Shown: positions 8,863 to 19,023, counted from the stretch's first letter. The stretch is DNA of 64,000 nucleotides from Vibrio aestuarianus (GCF_012395185.1 NZ_JAAZTU010000024.1:1-64000), one strand, 5' to 3'. Notes: generated by a model not told the origin, from the letters alone. Numbers and translations: made by a program.

Positions 8863-10104
8863 ATGATCATCAAACCCCGCTCTCTACTCGCGCTGTCAAT
8901 CTTGACGGCGTTTAATGTACATTCGGCTGGATTTCAAGTTGCGGAACACTCAGCATCTGGCCTTGGCAGAGCTTTTTCTGGTGAAGCCGCTGTCGCTGAC
9001 AATGCATCTGTCATTGCGCGAAACCCTTCTGCTATGACCCTTTTTGATCGTGCGCAATTTTCAGGAGCAGTGACCCTTGTAGATCCAAACGTTGATGTCT
9101 GGGATACCACTAATGGTGAACAAGCCACTGACGTAGCACCGATGCAAGTTGTACCTGCGGCTTATTATCTCAGCCCGATCAACGATAAGTGGTCATGGGG
9201 AATTGGTATGTTTACAACGTATGGCGTCGCGACCGATTATCCAGATGATATTCAAGCTGGTGACTTAGCCGGGGATACCTCATTAGTGACAGTCAACTTG
9301 AACCCTGCGGTGGCATATCGCATTAACGATCAGTTTAGTATTGGGGCGGGGTTGAACTTGGTCTATGCACAAGCGGAACTGACTCGTCATAAAGGTGCAT
9401 TGGCTCCATTTTTAGGTGGGAGCATTACAGACAAATTAATTTCGTTAGAAGGCGATACCTTTGGTTTTGGTTGGAATATCGGCGCGATGTATGAAATAAA
9501 TCAAGACCATCGATTTGGTTTTGGTTATCGCTCAAAAGTTGATCTCGATTTCGACGATGGTGAATTTAAAAGTTACGACAGTGGAATAACCAGCAGCTCT
9601 ATGGTCACTGGGCGTCTTGAAATCAGTTTACCTGCCATTTGGGAATTATCTGGTTTCCACCAAATCACCGAAGCCTTTGCATTACACTACAGCTACCAAC
9701 GCACCGACTGGAGCACATTCTCCGAACTAAAAGCGACTTCTCCCGATTGCAACGACGGAGTAGTAAACCAATGTTTTTATAAACAAGAACACTATGAAGA
9801 CAATGGACGTTGGTCAATCGGCGGTACTTATCAGTTCTCTACCAGTTTAATTGGTCGCGTTGGTTTTGCTTACGACGAGCAGGCAGGTAAAGCGACACTG
9901 AGTATTCCAGATAGTGACCGTAACTGGTACTCCCTCGGTCTAACCTATCTCTTTAATCCCGACCTTTCTCTTGATGCTGGCTTTGCCTACGTACAAAGTA
10001 AAGATGGCTCCTTTGAAGAAACTAATGCTCTGAGCGAAACCTTGAAGTTCAATTCGCAAGGTAACGCCTACATTAGTTCTGTCCAAATTAACTACACCTT
10101 CTAA
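8863..10104 (+). CDS. fadL: outer-membrane long-chain fatty acid transporter, FadL family
   Basis: A 413-residue outer-membrane beta-barrel that takes up long-chain fatty acids. Signal peptide MIIKPRSLLALSILTAFNVHSA (1-22); the mature N terminus begins GFQVAEHSASGLGRAFSGEA, the plug segment typical of FadL, followed by the conserved NPSAM motif. Alternating beta-barrel strands run to a terminal aromatic (YTF), as outer-membrane assembly requires. Fourteen bases separate it from the downstream surface lysophospholipase gene, the same pairing known for VolA and FadL in V. cholerae, where the lipase frees fatty acids that FadL imports. Confidence 0.9.
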   Translation: MIIKPRSLLALSILTAFNVHSAGFQVAEHSASGLGRAFSGEAAVADNASVIARNPSAMTLFDRAQFSGAVTLVDPNVDVWDTTNGEQATDVAPMQVVPAAYYLSPINDKWSWGIGMFTTYGVATDYPDDIQAGDLAGDTSLVTVNLNPAVAYRINDQFSIGAGLNLVYAQAELTRHKGALAPFLGGSITDKLISLEGDTFGFGWNIGAMYEINQDHRFGFGYRSKVDLDFDDGEFKSYDSGITSSSMVTGRLEISLPAIWELSGFHQITEAFALHYSYQRTDWSTFSELKATSPDCNDGVVNQCFYKQEHYEDNGRWSIGGTYQFSTSLIGRVGFAYDEQAGKATLSIPDSDRNWYSLGLTYLFNPDLSLDAGFAYVQSKDGSFEETNALSETLKFNSQGNAYISSVQINYTF

Positions 10105-10118
10105 GCGCGGAGCACATT

Positions 10119-12503
10119 ATGAAACACGGAATCGCTTTATCTGTCCTTTGCAGCGCCCTGCTACTTGCTGGCTGTGGTGATGATTCATCGAGCACAACCC
10201 ATGAAACCCAATACGAGTCATACATTCAAGACGCATTAGCGCGTGATACCAAAATAAAATTTACCTTACAGGGCTCAAACGCCAGCGTACCAGTGCCTTC
10301 CTTTGCGTTAATGAACGCCAGTGACGGTACGCTTGAAATCCCAACTGGTGGTAATGATGCCTTAACCAACCCTATCGCTGCGATGGGTACTATGGATGGA
10401 TGGTCAACATCAATGCCACTGATTATGAATTTTGAGGGAACCGGTTTGACCGATGGTATTGTCACGTCTGGAGTCTATCTCATTGAGCTATCCGACAGCA
10501 TGACTGGCTCTCCAACACCAAAAACCATTTTGACTAATGGAACTCATTTTACGGTCTATTCGAGCGCTCAAACAGATACGTTGAGCATTGTGATGAAGAG
10601 TGACTTAAACCCAAGCTCGGAATACATTCTCGCGATTACGGAAGCGGTCAGCGATGAAAATGGAGACCCAGTCGGTACCTCAAGCAGTTATGCAGCGCTG
10701 AAATCATCGAAAAAAATCTATACCGAAGGCAGCTTAGCAACGGTTCAAAAAGTCACACAAGGGGTTGAAGCCTTGTTCCAAGCTACCGGAGTCGACAGCA
10801 CTAAAATTATCTATTCGACCTGGTTTACCACTCAATCAGTCGGGGACACCTTATTTGCGGTAAAAGGGGCAACAGCTTCTGCTTTACCTGCTGCAATAGC
10901 TAATCAGAACCTTGATATTGGGCAAGTATGGAAAGGCAGTGCCAACCCAAATAATATTGACCTGTCATCAGCTTATACTATGGTCATGAATAGCCCAAGC
11001 ACCTACACCGATGCTTTGAACGCCGACACCAATTTCACCACTTATTTTGATTCTAGTGGCGTAATCAAAACACTACTAAATAGCAAATTCGGCGCGAGTG
11101 GAGTCTATGTTAGTAAAGGGACAGTACAGTTGCCTTATTATTTAGAAAAAGGGACTACCTGGAACAGTCAACCCTTTGAATCGGCAATGCCAAGCTTAGC
11201 TTTGATTTCACAAGCCCTGTCTGATGATACCGAAAAAACAACCATTGCCTCGCAATTAATTGCAGCTGGAATTGACACCAGTGTTTTAGCATCAAGCACA
11301 ACAGAGCAATTGAAACTAGTAGGAATGGATCTTACTAAGTCTGATGGTTCGGCATTAGATCCAAATCGATACATCACGCGTTACAATCCAATACCGAAAA
11401 TTAAGTCGTTAGAATCGGTTAATCTCCTGCTATTTACCCCATCAAATGCGGCAGCTGATTGGCCAGTGGTTATTTACCAACATGGCATTACGTCAGCCAA
11501 AGAAAATGCCTATTTCTTTGCGGCCAATTTAGCAGCCAATGGCATCGCTGTTCTTGCGATTGATTTGCCTTTGCACGGTTCACGCAGCCTAGACAGCACG
11601 CGCTCTGCCAATGCAGATGTCACCGCCTATCTCAACTTAAGTAACCTAGCCGTTGCGCGCGATAATGTTCGTCAAAGTGAACTCGACATTATGAGCCTGA
11701 CTTTTGCGCTGAATTATTCGCGTGAAATTAAGGAATCATTAAAAAATAGCATGCTAGAAAGTACAGATGCCATAGCTAATCCACCACGTTTTCTTGGTCA
11801 TTCTTTGGGTGGTGTTGTTGGTGTACCAGCAGTCGCTGCCGCTAATAGGACGCTTGATGGTGGTATGGCCGATGCCGTTTACGCGTATTCTTCATTGAGC
11901 ACGGCCAATTCTGGTGGTCAAATCGCCAACTTATTGCTGGGCTCAGAGGCGTTTGGTCCGTTGATCAAGCACAACATTGCCAGCTCTGCGAGCCTTGATT
12001 ACCGTAATTTTGCTGCACTTCAATGCGCCTCTCTTTCTGATGAACAGTGCTATAACTTGTTTGACTCACTCGCGACCGCCGACCAAAAAGTCACTGTCAA
12101 TGCTGGTTTCAGTCAATTTGCCTACGCAGCACAAACGCTGTTAGATACTGTCGATCCATTCACTAACGCAAGTTTTATTAACTCGAGTTTGCCTACCTAC
12201 GCTTTGCAAGTGAATGGTGATTCAACCGTTCCAAACATGGTCGCAAATGCACCGTTTGCAGGCAGTGAACCGCTGGCAACCAAGCTAGGTTTAACAACGA
12301 TTAACAGTTCAAACTCTGGCAGCATCACGAATACAAAAGATTTCATCAACTTTTCATCGGTTGGGGTACATAGCACCTTTATTTTCCCGCAAGATACTGG
12401 AGGTTCAGATACCGCAATTCATACTGAGATGATAAGTGATATTGTGGACTTTATGGCTGACAATAGTTTAGCGGGCATTAGTAACACGGCTGTACTTGAG
12501 TAA
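10119..12503 (+). CDS. volA: surface lipoprotein lysophospholipase VolA
   Basis: A 794-residue lipoprotein. The signal peptide ends in the lipobox LLAGC with Cys19 as lipidation site, followed by Gly-Asp-Asp-Ser-Ser. The N-terminal half matches the bacterial virulence-factor lipase N-terminal domain; the second half is an alpha/beta hydrolase with an oxyanion segment (YQHGITSAKENA), LAIDLPLHGS, and the nucleophile elbow GHSLGG with Ser562. In V. cholerae VolA is displayed on the cell surface and cleaves lysophosphatidylcholine, releasing fatty acid for the co-transcribed FadL; the same order is seen here. A strong terminator follows. Confidence 0.9.
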   Translation: MKHGIALSVLCSALLLAGCGDDSSSTTHETQYESYIQDALARDTKIKFTLQGSNASVPVPSFALMNASDGTLEIPTGGNDALTNPIAAMGTMDGWSTSMPLIMNFEGTGLTDGIVTSGVYLIELSDSMTGSPTPKTILTNGTHFTVYSSAQTDTLSIVMKSDLNPSSEYILAITEAVSDENGDPVGTSSSYAALKSSKKIYTEGSLATVQKVTQGVEALFQATGVDSTKIIYSTWFTTQSVGDTLFAVKGATASALPAAIANQNLDIGQVWKGSANPNNIDLSSAYTMVMNSPSTYTDALNADTNFTTYFDSSGVIKTLLNSKFGASGVYVSKGTVQLPYYLEKGTTWNSQPFESAMPSLALISQALSDDTEKTTIASQLIAAGIDTSVLASSTTEQLKLVGMDLTKSDGSALDPNRYITRYNPIPKIKSLESVNLLLFTPSNAAADWPVVIYQHGITSAKENAYFFAANLAANGIAVLAIDLPLHGSRSLDSTRSANADVTAYLNLSNLAVARDNVRQSELDIMSLTFALNYSREIKESLKNSMLESTDAIANPPRFLGHSLGGVVGVPAVAAANRTLDGGMADAVYAYSSLSTANSGGQIANLLLGSEAFGPLIKHNIASSASLDYRNFAALQCASLSDEQCYNLFDSLATADQKVTVNAGFSQFAYAAQTLLDTVDPFTNASFINSSLPTYALQVNGDSTVPNMVANAPFAGSEPLATKLGLTTINSSNSGSITNTKDFINFSSVGVHSTFIFPQDTGGSDTAIHTEMISDIVDFMADNSLAGISNTAVLE

Positions 12504-12537
12504 ACTGAAAATAGACCTTATGTAGGCTATACAAACT

Positions 12538-12563
12538 AAGCTCCCGCGAGGGAGCTTTTTCGT
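12538..12563 (+). terminator. Rho-independent terminator of fadL-volA
   Basis: Stem AAGCTCCC (12538-12545), GCGA tetraloop, GGGAGCTT (12550-12557), then a T-rich tail. Confidence 0.9.
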
Positions 12564-12618
12564 TTTCACTACACATCCATCTGAATCATCACTTAACTCC
12601 AAATATGACGATGTTCAA

Positions 12619-13518
12619 TTAAGGTTCCAATGCGGTTTTAAAACGTTTGATAGCTATATTAGGCTTTTTAACCACTAAATATATAGCAATAGCCGCGAGG
12701 CAAAAACCAGCCACACCCAGCCAATCAAATGACTCTCCAAAAGCAAGCCACGCCTGAATGGCAGTTGTTGGCGGCACAAGATAAAAAACCGATGCCACGC
12801 TAGAAGCAGCACCGTGCTCAACCATATACAGCAATAATAAAATCGAGATACACGACAACACAACCACAAGCCAGGCAAGGGTCATGATGAAGGTTGAAGT
12901 CCATTGAACTTGCATAGTTTCAAAGCTCAATGCCCAAGGAAGAAACAGGAACAGAGCTGCCAAGTATTGCACCGTAGCACTGCCAACCATATCAATGCCC
13001 TGGCAAAACTTTTTCTGGTACAAAGTGCCAAGTGTAATACCCAACAATGACAACAAACATAAACTAATCGCGAACCATTTATAGTGTTCTGACTGCCATT
13101 CTATATTACCCATCAAGACTAAACTGATACCTGTAAAACCCAAAGCCAACCCTAGCCACTGAGCAATATTAAAACGCTCGGAGCTCATCACCACTAGTAA
13201 TAAAGCAGTTAAAATTGGCTGTATTCCCACCAATAGCGAGCTTAAACCGGCAGGCATTCCCCAAAAAATAGCCTGATAAGTTCCACCGAGATAACAGCCA
13301 TGAATCAACACGCCACTCACACACGAATGCCAGAAATGGCGACCTTGTGGAATACGACGCTTGAGCAGCACAACTAACCCCCAAAATAGCGCAACGTTTG
13401 CAACCATTCGCAGAGTAAGTAACGTGGCAGGCTCGGCATAAGCGAGACCAAATCGAGCCCCCACAAATCCAGATGCCCATAACACAACGAATAGAAACGG
13501 GATTAACCTTATTAACAT
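12619..13518 (-). CDS. EamA/DMT-family inner-membrane exporter
   Basis: About 299 residues with ten predicted membrane helices in two EamA halves (first half opening LIPFLFVVLWASGFVGARFG; second half after about residue 150). Start 13518 is chosen because AGGAG lies eight bases upstream; a TTG/ATG six codons earlier has no ribosome site. Family members export amino acids or other metabolites; the substrate here is unknown. It diverges from a MocR-type regulator that probably controls it, as the direct repeats in the short shared promoter suggest. Confidence 0.87.
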   Translation of the reverse strand: MLIRLIPFLFVVLWASGFVGARFGLAYAEPATLLTLRMVANVALFWGLVVLLKRRIPQGRHFWHSCVSGVLIHGCYLGGTYQAIFWGMPAGLSSLLVGIQPILTALLLVVMSSERFNIAQWLGLALGFTGISLVLMGNIEWQSEHYKWFAISLCLLSLLGITLGTLYQKKFCQGIDMVGSATVQYLAALFLFLPWALSFETMQVQWTSTFIMTLAWLVVVLSCISILLLLYMVEHGAASSVASVFYLVPPTTAIQAWLAFGESFDWLGVAGFCLAAIAIYLVVKKPNIAIKRFKTALEP

Positions 13519-13564
13519 GACAAATCTCCTAGCCATAAGCGACTCAATACTGCTACTTTATTTA

Positions 13565-13619
13565 GGTACAGGATGACAAGAAAGGCACAGACTTTGATGT
13601 TTTTATGGGTACAGAATGA
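13565..13619 (+). promoter_or_regulatory. direct repeats, candidate MocR operator
   Basis: Two near-identical 12-mers in the same orientation, GGTACAGGATGA (13565-13576) and GGTACAGAATGA (13608-13619), lie 43 bp apart, about four helical turns. A partial copy GGCACAG is at 13584-13590. The second repeat covers the ATG of the MocR gene (13616). MocR/GabR proteins bind direct repeats on one face of DNA, so this is a good candidate for autoregulation and for control of the divergent exporter. Confidence 0.5.
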
Positions 13620-15031
13620 AAGTTGAATACAAATACGATGGCGTAGAGCGATATCTCAGACAAGTCATTGAAGATGGGCTATTTCAAGCGCACGATAAAT
13701 TACCGTCCATTCGGCAACTTTCGCAACAATTATCGGTCAGCAAAAATACGGTGATTCGAGCCTATCAAGCATTAGAGGCCATTGGTTTACTCTATTCACA
13801 GCCTCGTTCTGGATATCGTGTACAGCAAACTAGCACCACTGTTGAAAGCAATCTATCGCAACCTAATAGTGTGGATTTGTTATCCATGTCAAAGTCAATT
13901 TTGGTACAACCAACGGTTAAACATAGAATGCCCGCAGGGTCCGCGCACCCTAATACCCAAGGAACAGCAATTCGCAGTCTGTATGCAGAAATTGGTCGCC
14001 ATAGTCGCATGCAAACTCATATTCCTAGCCATTACCAACTCCCACCAGGTAACAGTGAGCTAATAAAACAACTGCTAAAGATCTCGCAAGATTTAGGCAT
14101 TAATGTCAAATCACAAGAAATTGCGGTTACTCATGGAGGACAGCAAGCGATCAGTCTTGCGTTTCGCGCTTTGACTCAATCTGGTGACATTGTCGCGGTA
14201 GAATCACCTTGCTACTTTGGCACCTTGCTATTACTCGAGTCTTTAGGATTAAAGGTGATTGAAATTCCGAGCCATAATGCACTAGGTATAGATATCGATG
14301 CCCTTGAGCTGGCTTTATCTCAATGGCCAATAAAAGCAATTCTAGTCACCCCGAATTTTAATAATCCAACGGGTTCTTTAATGCCTATCGAAGCTCGTAA
14401 ACAGCTGCTAGCAGTGAGTGACGGCGTACCGATAATTGAAGATGATGTCTTTGGTAGCCTGTACTTTGGCGTCCCCCTGCCCAGCCTAAAAATGCTTGAT
14501 GATCAAGATCGCGTTATTTATATCAACTCACTCTCAAAAACATTAGATTCTCGGCTAAGAATCGGTTGGATTATTGCGGGGAAATATCAGGTTCAAATAG
14601 AAAAATCACTGCTGAGCGAAAACATGGGCAGCTTGAACTTGATGCAATCGGCAGTTGCGGAGTTTCTGTCTAGTGGCAAATACCGTCAACACTTGAACAA
14701 AATGCGCAGAACTTATCAGCAAAACCAACAACGCTTTGCGAAATTACTGACAAACGAGTTAAATAAATATCCTTCTCTACAAGATCAGTTTCATTTAAGT
14801 CGCCCTGAAGGCTCATTTTTATGCTGGCTCACACTACCCCACTCTATCGACAGCTTTCAGCTTTATCAGCAGTGTATTAAACAAAAAATCAGCCTCCTGC
14901 CAGGCAATCTATTTGCAACACAGGGACAATATCAACACTGCGTACGCTTCAGTACCGCCAATTTTGAAGACACTGTAGAATGGCGGGAAAGTATAATAAA
15001 ACTGGCTCAGCTCATCATAAAGTTACATTAG
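13616..15031 (+). CDS. MocR-family regulator (GntR HTH fused to aminotransferase-like domain)
   Basis: A 471-residue cytosolic transcription factor. Residues 1-70 form a winged helix of GntR type (LPSIRQLSQQLSVSKNTVIRAYQALE). Residues from about 105 form a fold-type I aminotransferase domain that normally binds PLP. The PLP lysine is visible as Lys308 in NSLSKTLDSRLRIGW, together with NPTG and the Asp of EDDVFG. These proteins generally sense PLP or PLP-amine adducts and regulate neighbours rather than catalyse. It faces an EamA exporter, a common MocR partner. PdxR-type function cannot be excluded, but no PLP synthesis gene is near. Confidence 0.88.
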   Translation: MKVEYKYDGVERYLRQVIEDGLFQAHDKLPSIRQLSQQLSVSKNTVIRAYQALEAIGLLYSQPRSGYRVQQTSTTVESNLSQPNSVDLLSMSKSILVQPTVKHRMPAGSAHPNTQGTAIRSLYAEIGRHSRMQTHIPSHYQLPPGNSELIKQLLKISQDLGINVKSQEIAVTHGGQQAISLAFRALTQSGDIVAVESPCYFGTLLLLESLGLKVIEIPSHNALGIDIDALELALSQWPIKAILVTPNFNNPTGSLMPIEARKQLLAVSDGVPIIEDDVFGSLYFGVPLPSLKMLDDQDRVIYINSLSKTLDSRLRIGWIIAGKYQVQIEKSLLSENMGSLNLMQSAVAEFLSSGKYRQHLNKMRRTYQQNQQRFAKLLTNELNKYPSLQDQFHLSRPEGSFLCWLTLPHSIDSFQLYQQCIKQKISLLPGNLFATQGQYQHCVRFSTANFEDTVEWRESIIKLAQLIIKLH

Positions 15032-15353
15032 TTCAACGTTAAACCGAGGATGACTTTACTCACCAACTCCGCTTGATTACACGTTGCTGTTTTTCCCAAA
15101 CAGGCTTTGAACGCCGATGGTGGTTTAAGTGATATTGGTGGCAGTGCCAGCATGACAATATCTGACACTGAACTTTCCTTCTCCGGCTCAAGTCAACCCC
15201 CATACATCTCATTCACCCCGCCAATAATTAAATTAAAAATCATTAACTCAAATCAACACCACATCGCTAACTTATTTGTTAGAGTAATGACCGAATTTTG
15301 TGAACAACACAACCATACGTACAATAATAAAAGCTCCTAATACAGGTAACCAC
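15032..15353. other. gap between MocR gene and chemoreceptor
   Basis: These 322 bp contain no convincing gene. Open frames exist on both strands (plus strand about 15107-15340, and a minus-strand frame ending near 15034), but neither has a ribosome site or a recognised motif. It must contain the chemoreceptor promoter. Confidence 0.4.
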
Positions 15354-17390
15354 ATGATTAATCGCTACAAAAATAGCAGTGTCGGCTTTCAACTAAAGTT
15401 AGTTATCACGCTTTGCTTGCTTATCGCTTTCTCCAGTATCGCTGCATTGGTGTATCGCAATGCCTCCCAGTTACTGCTTGAATCGACGTTAAAAGAGCAC
15501 CAATCGAAAGTGGAAGCAATAGCAAAAACCATTGCCGGACAATTTGACGCTTACTTAGAAACCACCAAAATTCTTGAATCTACTTTTCAAAATGGTTACT
15601 TAGCTGGCCTTTACGTTGAAGACTACACCGTAGAATTTGCTGGTCGACAAATTCGTAACATCACTCAGTACGGTGACAGCCTAGTTAATGACACAAAATT
15701 GGTGGATAGCTTCACGCGTGATACCGGAGCTGTTGCAACCATATTTGCACCTGCGGGCAATGAATGGGTGCGTATATCAACCTCTTTGAAAGATCCAAAT
15801 GGAAACCGCGCAGTTGGTACCGCATTGGGCAATAACCACCCTGGGTATCAAAAATTAATGAGTGGTCAGCCTTATTACGATCAAGTGACTTTATTTGGTA
15901 AGAAATACATTACCTATTACGCGCCAGTTAAAGACAAAGCTGGCAAAACCAATGCGATCTCATTTATCGGCTTACCAGTTGAAGATGCCACTCATGATCT
16001 GTTTGATAGCTTAAAGCAAGTGACATGGGGTGATAGCGGCTACACCATAGTGGTCGATAACCGAGAAGATAATCTAGGTAAGTATTTACTCCATCCAACC
16101 AATAACGAAAATAGCCCATCAATCATTGAAGTACCGGACTATGAAGGGAACAAACCTTTCACGGCTATTTTTGAACAACAAAGTGGCTTGATTCGTTACC
16201 CGTACAAATATAATGATACCGTAGGTGAAAAATACTTGGTATTTACTGAAGTTCCGGGTTGGAATTGGAAGTTACTTGGTGGCACATTCATTAGCGAAGT
16301 GACAAAGGCCAGTAATGATCTGCTCCAATTGATTGTGATTATTTCACTATTGGTTGGTGGCGCTACTTTCCTTATTGTGACCCTATTCTTAAACAAAACT
16401 ATCCAGCCATTAACAACGCTAACAGGTTATATGGAGCGTTTGGGCAAAGGTGAAGTCAGCCTGAAAATTGCCGCTGGCGATACTCAATCACACAACGAAA
16501 TTACACGCTTAAATAACGGTGTTGCACACATGGCACAGCAACTTAATAAACTGGTCGGTGAAATACGCTCAACCAGTGATAACGTGAGTGCTCAATCCAA
16601 TAATGTCTCTCAAGATGCTAACAATAACTTGGCACAAGCCGACGTTCAGCAACAGCAAGTTGAGCATGTTGTTACCGCTATAGAAGAGATGGCAACCTCT
16701 GCCAAAGCAGTCGCAGAACAGGTTGAGTCGATTGCCGAAAATGTTCGCCATGCGAATCAAGACACTCAATCAGGTCTGAATGTTGTGGAGACGGTTTGTA
16801 TTGATGTTGCACAGCTTAATGATCAGCTCGAACGTTCAGCTCAAGCGATTGAACAGGTCAACAAAGACAGTGAGAGCATTCAAACCGTCACGCGGATGAT
16901 TGATGAAATTGCAGAGCAAACCAACTTATTAGCACTAAATGCCGCCATTGAAGCAGCGCGTGCAGGTGAACAAGGGCGTGGTTTTGCTGTCGTGGCAGAC
17001 GAAGTGCGAACGCTGGCACATCGTACTCAAACATCCGTTAAAGATGTGGTAGCGATCATTGAAAAGCTTAAAAATTCTACAGGTAATGCTGTGAACCTGA
17101 TGAGCCAAAGCCAAGCCAATGCAAATAGCGTCTTAGATAGCGCACAAGACGCTGGAACGGCATTGGAATCGATCGCCGATCAAGTCCGTGAAATCGCATC
17201 ACAGGCAGATACGATTGCAGCAACGGCCGAAGAACAAGCGCAAGTGTCACAAGAAGTCGCCGCAAGTGCGACAGAAATTAGTGAGCTAAACGCCCAAAGT
17301 CGTAATACCAGCGCGCAAACCTCTCAAAGCGCAACGCAATTACAACAACAAGCAGCCGCCTTAAAGCAGCAAGTCGACTTCTTCCATTAA
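15354..17390 (+). CDS. methyl-accepting chemotaxis protein with Cache sensor
   Basis: A transmembrane chemoreceptor of about 678 residues. The ATG at 15354 ([16 protein letters not shown]) is preferred to one 54 bp upstream because membrane topology then starts normally. TM1 lies at about 14-36, a large periplasmic double-Cache region at about 40-310 (with the [20 protein letters not shown] signature), TM2 at about 318-340, then HAMP and a long cytoplasmic signalling coiled coil whose hairpin tip reads [23 protein letters not shown]. It passes ligand state to CheA/CheW. The ligand is unknown. There is no C-terminal CheR-tether pentapeptide. Monogenic, followed by a strong terminator. Confidence 0.92.
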   Translation: MINRYKNSSVGFQLKLVITLCLLIAFSSIAALVYRNASQLLLESTLKEHQSKVEAIAKTIAGQFDAYLETTKILESTFQNGYLAGLYVEDYTVEFAGRQIRNITQYGDSLVNDTKLVDSFTRDTGAVATIFAPAGNEWVRISTSLKDPNGNRAVGTALGNNHPGYQKLMSGQPYYDQVTLFGKKYITYYAPVKDKAGKTNAISFIGLPVEDATHDLFDSLKQVTWGDSGYTIVVDNREDNLGKYLLHPTNNENSPSIIEVPDYEGNKPFTAIFEQQSGLIRYPYKYNDTVGEKYLVFTEVPGWNWKLLGGTFISEVTKASNDLLQLIVIISLLVGGATFLIVTLFLNKTIQPLTTLTGYMERLGKGEVSLKIAAGDTQSHNEITRLNNGVAHMAQQLNKLVGEIRSTSDNVSAQSNNVSQDANNNLAQADVQQQQVEHVVTAIEEMATSAKAVAEQVESIAENVRHANQDTQSGLNVVETVCIDVAQLNDQLERSAQAIEQVNKDSESIQTVTRMIDEIAEQTNLLALNAAIEAARAGEQGRGFAVVADEVRTLAHRTQTSVKDVVAIIEKLKNSTGNAVNLMSQSQANANSVLDSAQDAGTALESIADQVREIASQADTIAATAEEQAQVSQEVAASATEISELNAQSRNTSAQTSQSATQLQQQAAALKQQVDFFH

Positions 17391-17398
17391 TCGATTTA

Positions 17399-17427
17399 GG
17401 CCAGGCATTCTTGCTTGGCCTTTTTTA
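17399..17427 (+). terminator. Rho-independent terminator of the chemoreceptor gene
   Basis: Stem GGCCAGGC / GCTTGGCC (17399-17406 / 17413-17420) followed by six T. Confidence 0.88.
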
Positions 17428-17530
17428 ACATCATTCTTTTCACATCAATGAAAAACAACAAGTTAAAAACGATAAGTGTTAAAAATTTCACTTACAGTAC
17501 TTGTATTGCAATACACGAAGAATAAGATGA

Positions 17531-17554
17531 AGACCTTAGCTCAATGTAAGGTCT
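17531..17554 (+). promoter_or_regulatory. perfect inverted repeat over the speG ribosome site
   Basis: AGACCTTA (17531-17538) and TAAGGTCT (17547-17554) form a perfect 8-bp inverted repeat with an 8-base loop, ending three bases before the speG ATG. The only Shine-Dalgarno-like sequence (AAGG, 17548-17551) lies in the right arm, so folding of the leader would hide it. It could be an RNA control element or a dimeric-repressor operator. Confidence 0.5.
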
Positions 17555-17557
17555 GTT

Positions 17558-18079
17558 ATGAATACTCAATTATTTTTAAGAGCGTTGGAACGCGGTGACT
17601 TACGTTTTATCCATAATCTCAACAACAACCGCAATATCATGTCTTATTGGTTTGAAGAGCCGTATGAATCTTTTGATGAGCTGGAAGAGCTGTACAACAA
17701 ACATATTCACGATAATGCCGAGCGTCGATTTGTAGTTGAAAATGAAAGCCGAGAATTGATTGGTCTAGTCGAATTAATTGAAATTGATTACATTCATCGT
17801 AGCGGCGAGTTTCAGATCATCATCACCCCAGAGCACCAAGGCAAAGGGTTTGCTGAAACCTTAATTAACAAAGCACTCGACTACTCTTTCACTATTTTAA
17901 ACCTGCACAAAATTTATCTGCACGTTGCCACCGAGAATGAAAAAGCAATTCATCTTTATGAAAAAGCAGGTTTTATTGAAGAAGGACATTTAGTACAAGA
18001 GTTCTTTATCAATGGTCAGTACCGAGATGTAAAACGCATGTACATTTTGCAAAATGAGTATCTCAATCGAACGGTCTAA
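17558..18079 (+). CDS. speG: spermidine N1-acetyltransferase SpeG
   Basis: A 173-residue GNAT enzyme that acetylates spermidine and spermine with acetyl-CoA to limit polyamine toxicity. Almost all residues agree with recalled V. cholerae Spe[50 protein letters not shown], the acetyl-CoA loop EHQGKGFA, and [11 protein letters not shown]. The enzyme forms dodecamers with an allosteric polyamine site. The ribosome site is enclosed in the hairpin just upstream. The rof gene follows after 15 bp, probably in the same transcript. Confidence 0.95.
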   Translation: MNTQLFLRALERGDLRFIHNLNNNRNIMSYWFEEPYESFDELEELYNKHIHDNAERRFVVENESRELIGLVELIEIDYIHRSGEFQIIITPEHQGKGFAETLINKALDYSFTILNLHKIYLHVATENEKAIHLYEKAGFIEEGHLVQEFFINGQYRDVKRMYILQNEYLNRTV

Positions 18080-18094
18080 CATTAGGAGTATACG

Positions 18095-18340
18095 ATGATT
18101 GCTTGCAGTCAATACGACTATATTGAACTTGCATGCTTGTTCCATTTGCCTGTAAAGCTCACTCTAAAAAGTGGGGTAACGTATTCCGGCATCGCCGTGG
18201 ACACCTTACGTAACGAGCACAAACAAGAATGTATTCAACTGAAAAATGCACAAGGTGAATATCTGTTAGCAACAGATAGCTTGCTGATGATGGAAGCGCT
18301 GAGTGAGCATCCTCACTTTACGATTGTTGAATTTACCTGA
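18095..18340 (+). CDS. rof: Rho-binding antiterminator Rof (YaeO)
   Basis: An 81-residue protein that binds the primary RNA-binding site of Rho and inhibits Rho-dependent termination. The family pattern is clear: an N-terminal YDYIELACLFHLPVKLTLKSG segment, then small Sm-like strands (YSGIAVDT, ECIQLKN, GEYLLATDSL). TAGGAG lies just before the ATG. It sits 15 bp after speG, so polyamine response and Rho inhibition may be co-expressed. Confidence 0.88.
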   Translation: MIACSQYDYIELACLFHLPVKLTLKSGVTYSGIAVDTLRNEHKQECIQLKNAQGEYLLATDSLLMMEALSEHPHFTIVEFT

Positions 18341-18414
18341 ACCAAATCCGCCTAAATTTTAGAGGTTGCCCGGTACTGCATAACTTCAATAAAGCCACGC
18401 AGTATCTGGCAATT

Positions 18415-19023
18415 CTAAATTGCAATATCTAACTTGTTATCGGTCACACCATTGACTCGAAACCACCCAGCAATACTGACACGTTCGGCTTTGGTTGGTA
18501 GCACTTCATGTGGAAAACGTTCCGATAAAAACACCAGTAAACGACCAGATAGCGGAGCAAGCGTTGCAAGGTGGGTATCGTTGAGATCATACATCGCCAA
18601 CTCACCGGCATCTTCTTCGCTCCAATGCTCATTCATGTAAAACACGGTCGTCAATTTGCGGCTTTCATTACCTTGAAAGGCATCTAAATGCTTTTGGTAG
18701 AACGCCCCTTGCTCATATTTGGCAAAATGAGCTTCATACTCAAACAGACCGAGAAAAAAATGACGATTCACCTCTCGGCGAATTTGCTCCATACGCTCTA
18801 AATAATCTTGCACTGGCTGGCCCATACCCTCTTCCAGCCATTGAATTTTATCACTACGAATCTCTACTTCACGCTGTAAAGCTTCGTGTCGACCAATACG
18901 CGCCCCTTGCCATGACTGTGGCATACAACTACGCAGGTTTTGTACTTGCTCTGGGTTTAAAAAGTCATCCCATACATACCAACCTTGGTCAGCAATGGCG
19001 TCCATCAAATTATCTAACGACAT
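18415..19023 (-). CDS. 2OG-Fe(II) oxygenase (prolyl-4-hydroxylase-like fold)
   Basis: About 202 residues from the ATG at 19023 (an in-frame ATG at 19074 lacks a ribosome site). The double-stranded beta-helix core carries the iron ligands: HLD in FYQKHLDAFQ, and the distal His in ERFPHEVLP. The 2-oxoglutarate-binding Arg follows in RVSIAGWFR. Such enzymes hydroxylate proteins or small molecules with O2 and 2-oxoglutarate; the target here is unknown. Convergent with speG-rof. Confidence 0.82.
   Translation of the reverse strand: MSLDNLMDAIADQGWYVWDDFLNPEQVQNLRSCMPQSWQGARIGRHEALQREVEIRSDKIQWLEEGMGQPVQDYLERMEQIRREVNRHFFLGLFEYEAHFAKYEQGAFYQKHLDAFQGNESRKLTTVFYMNEHWSEEDAGELAMYDLNDTHLATLAPLSGRLLVFLSERFPHEVLPTKAERVSIAGWFRVNGVTDNKLDIAI

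Noticed and set aside
15107..15340. Plus-strand open frame of 77 codons before the chemoreceptor
   Set aside because: No ribosome site and no family features; an overlapping antisense frame looks equally plausible, so neither was called.
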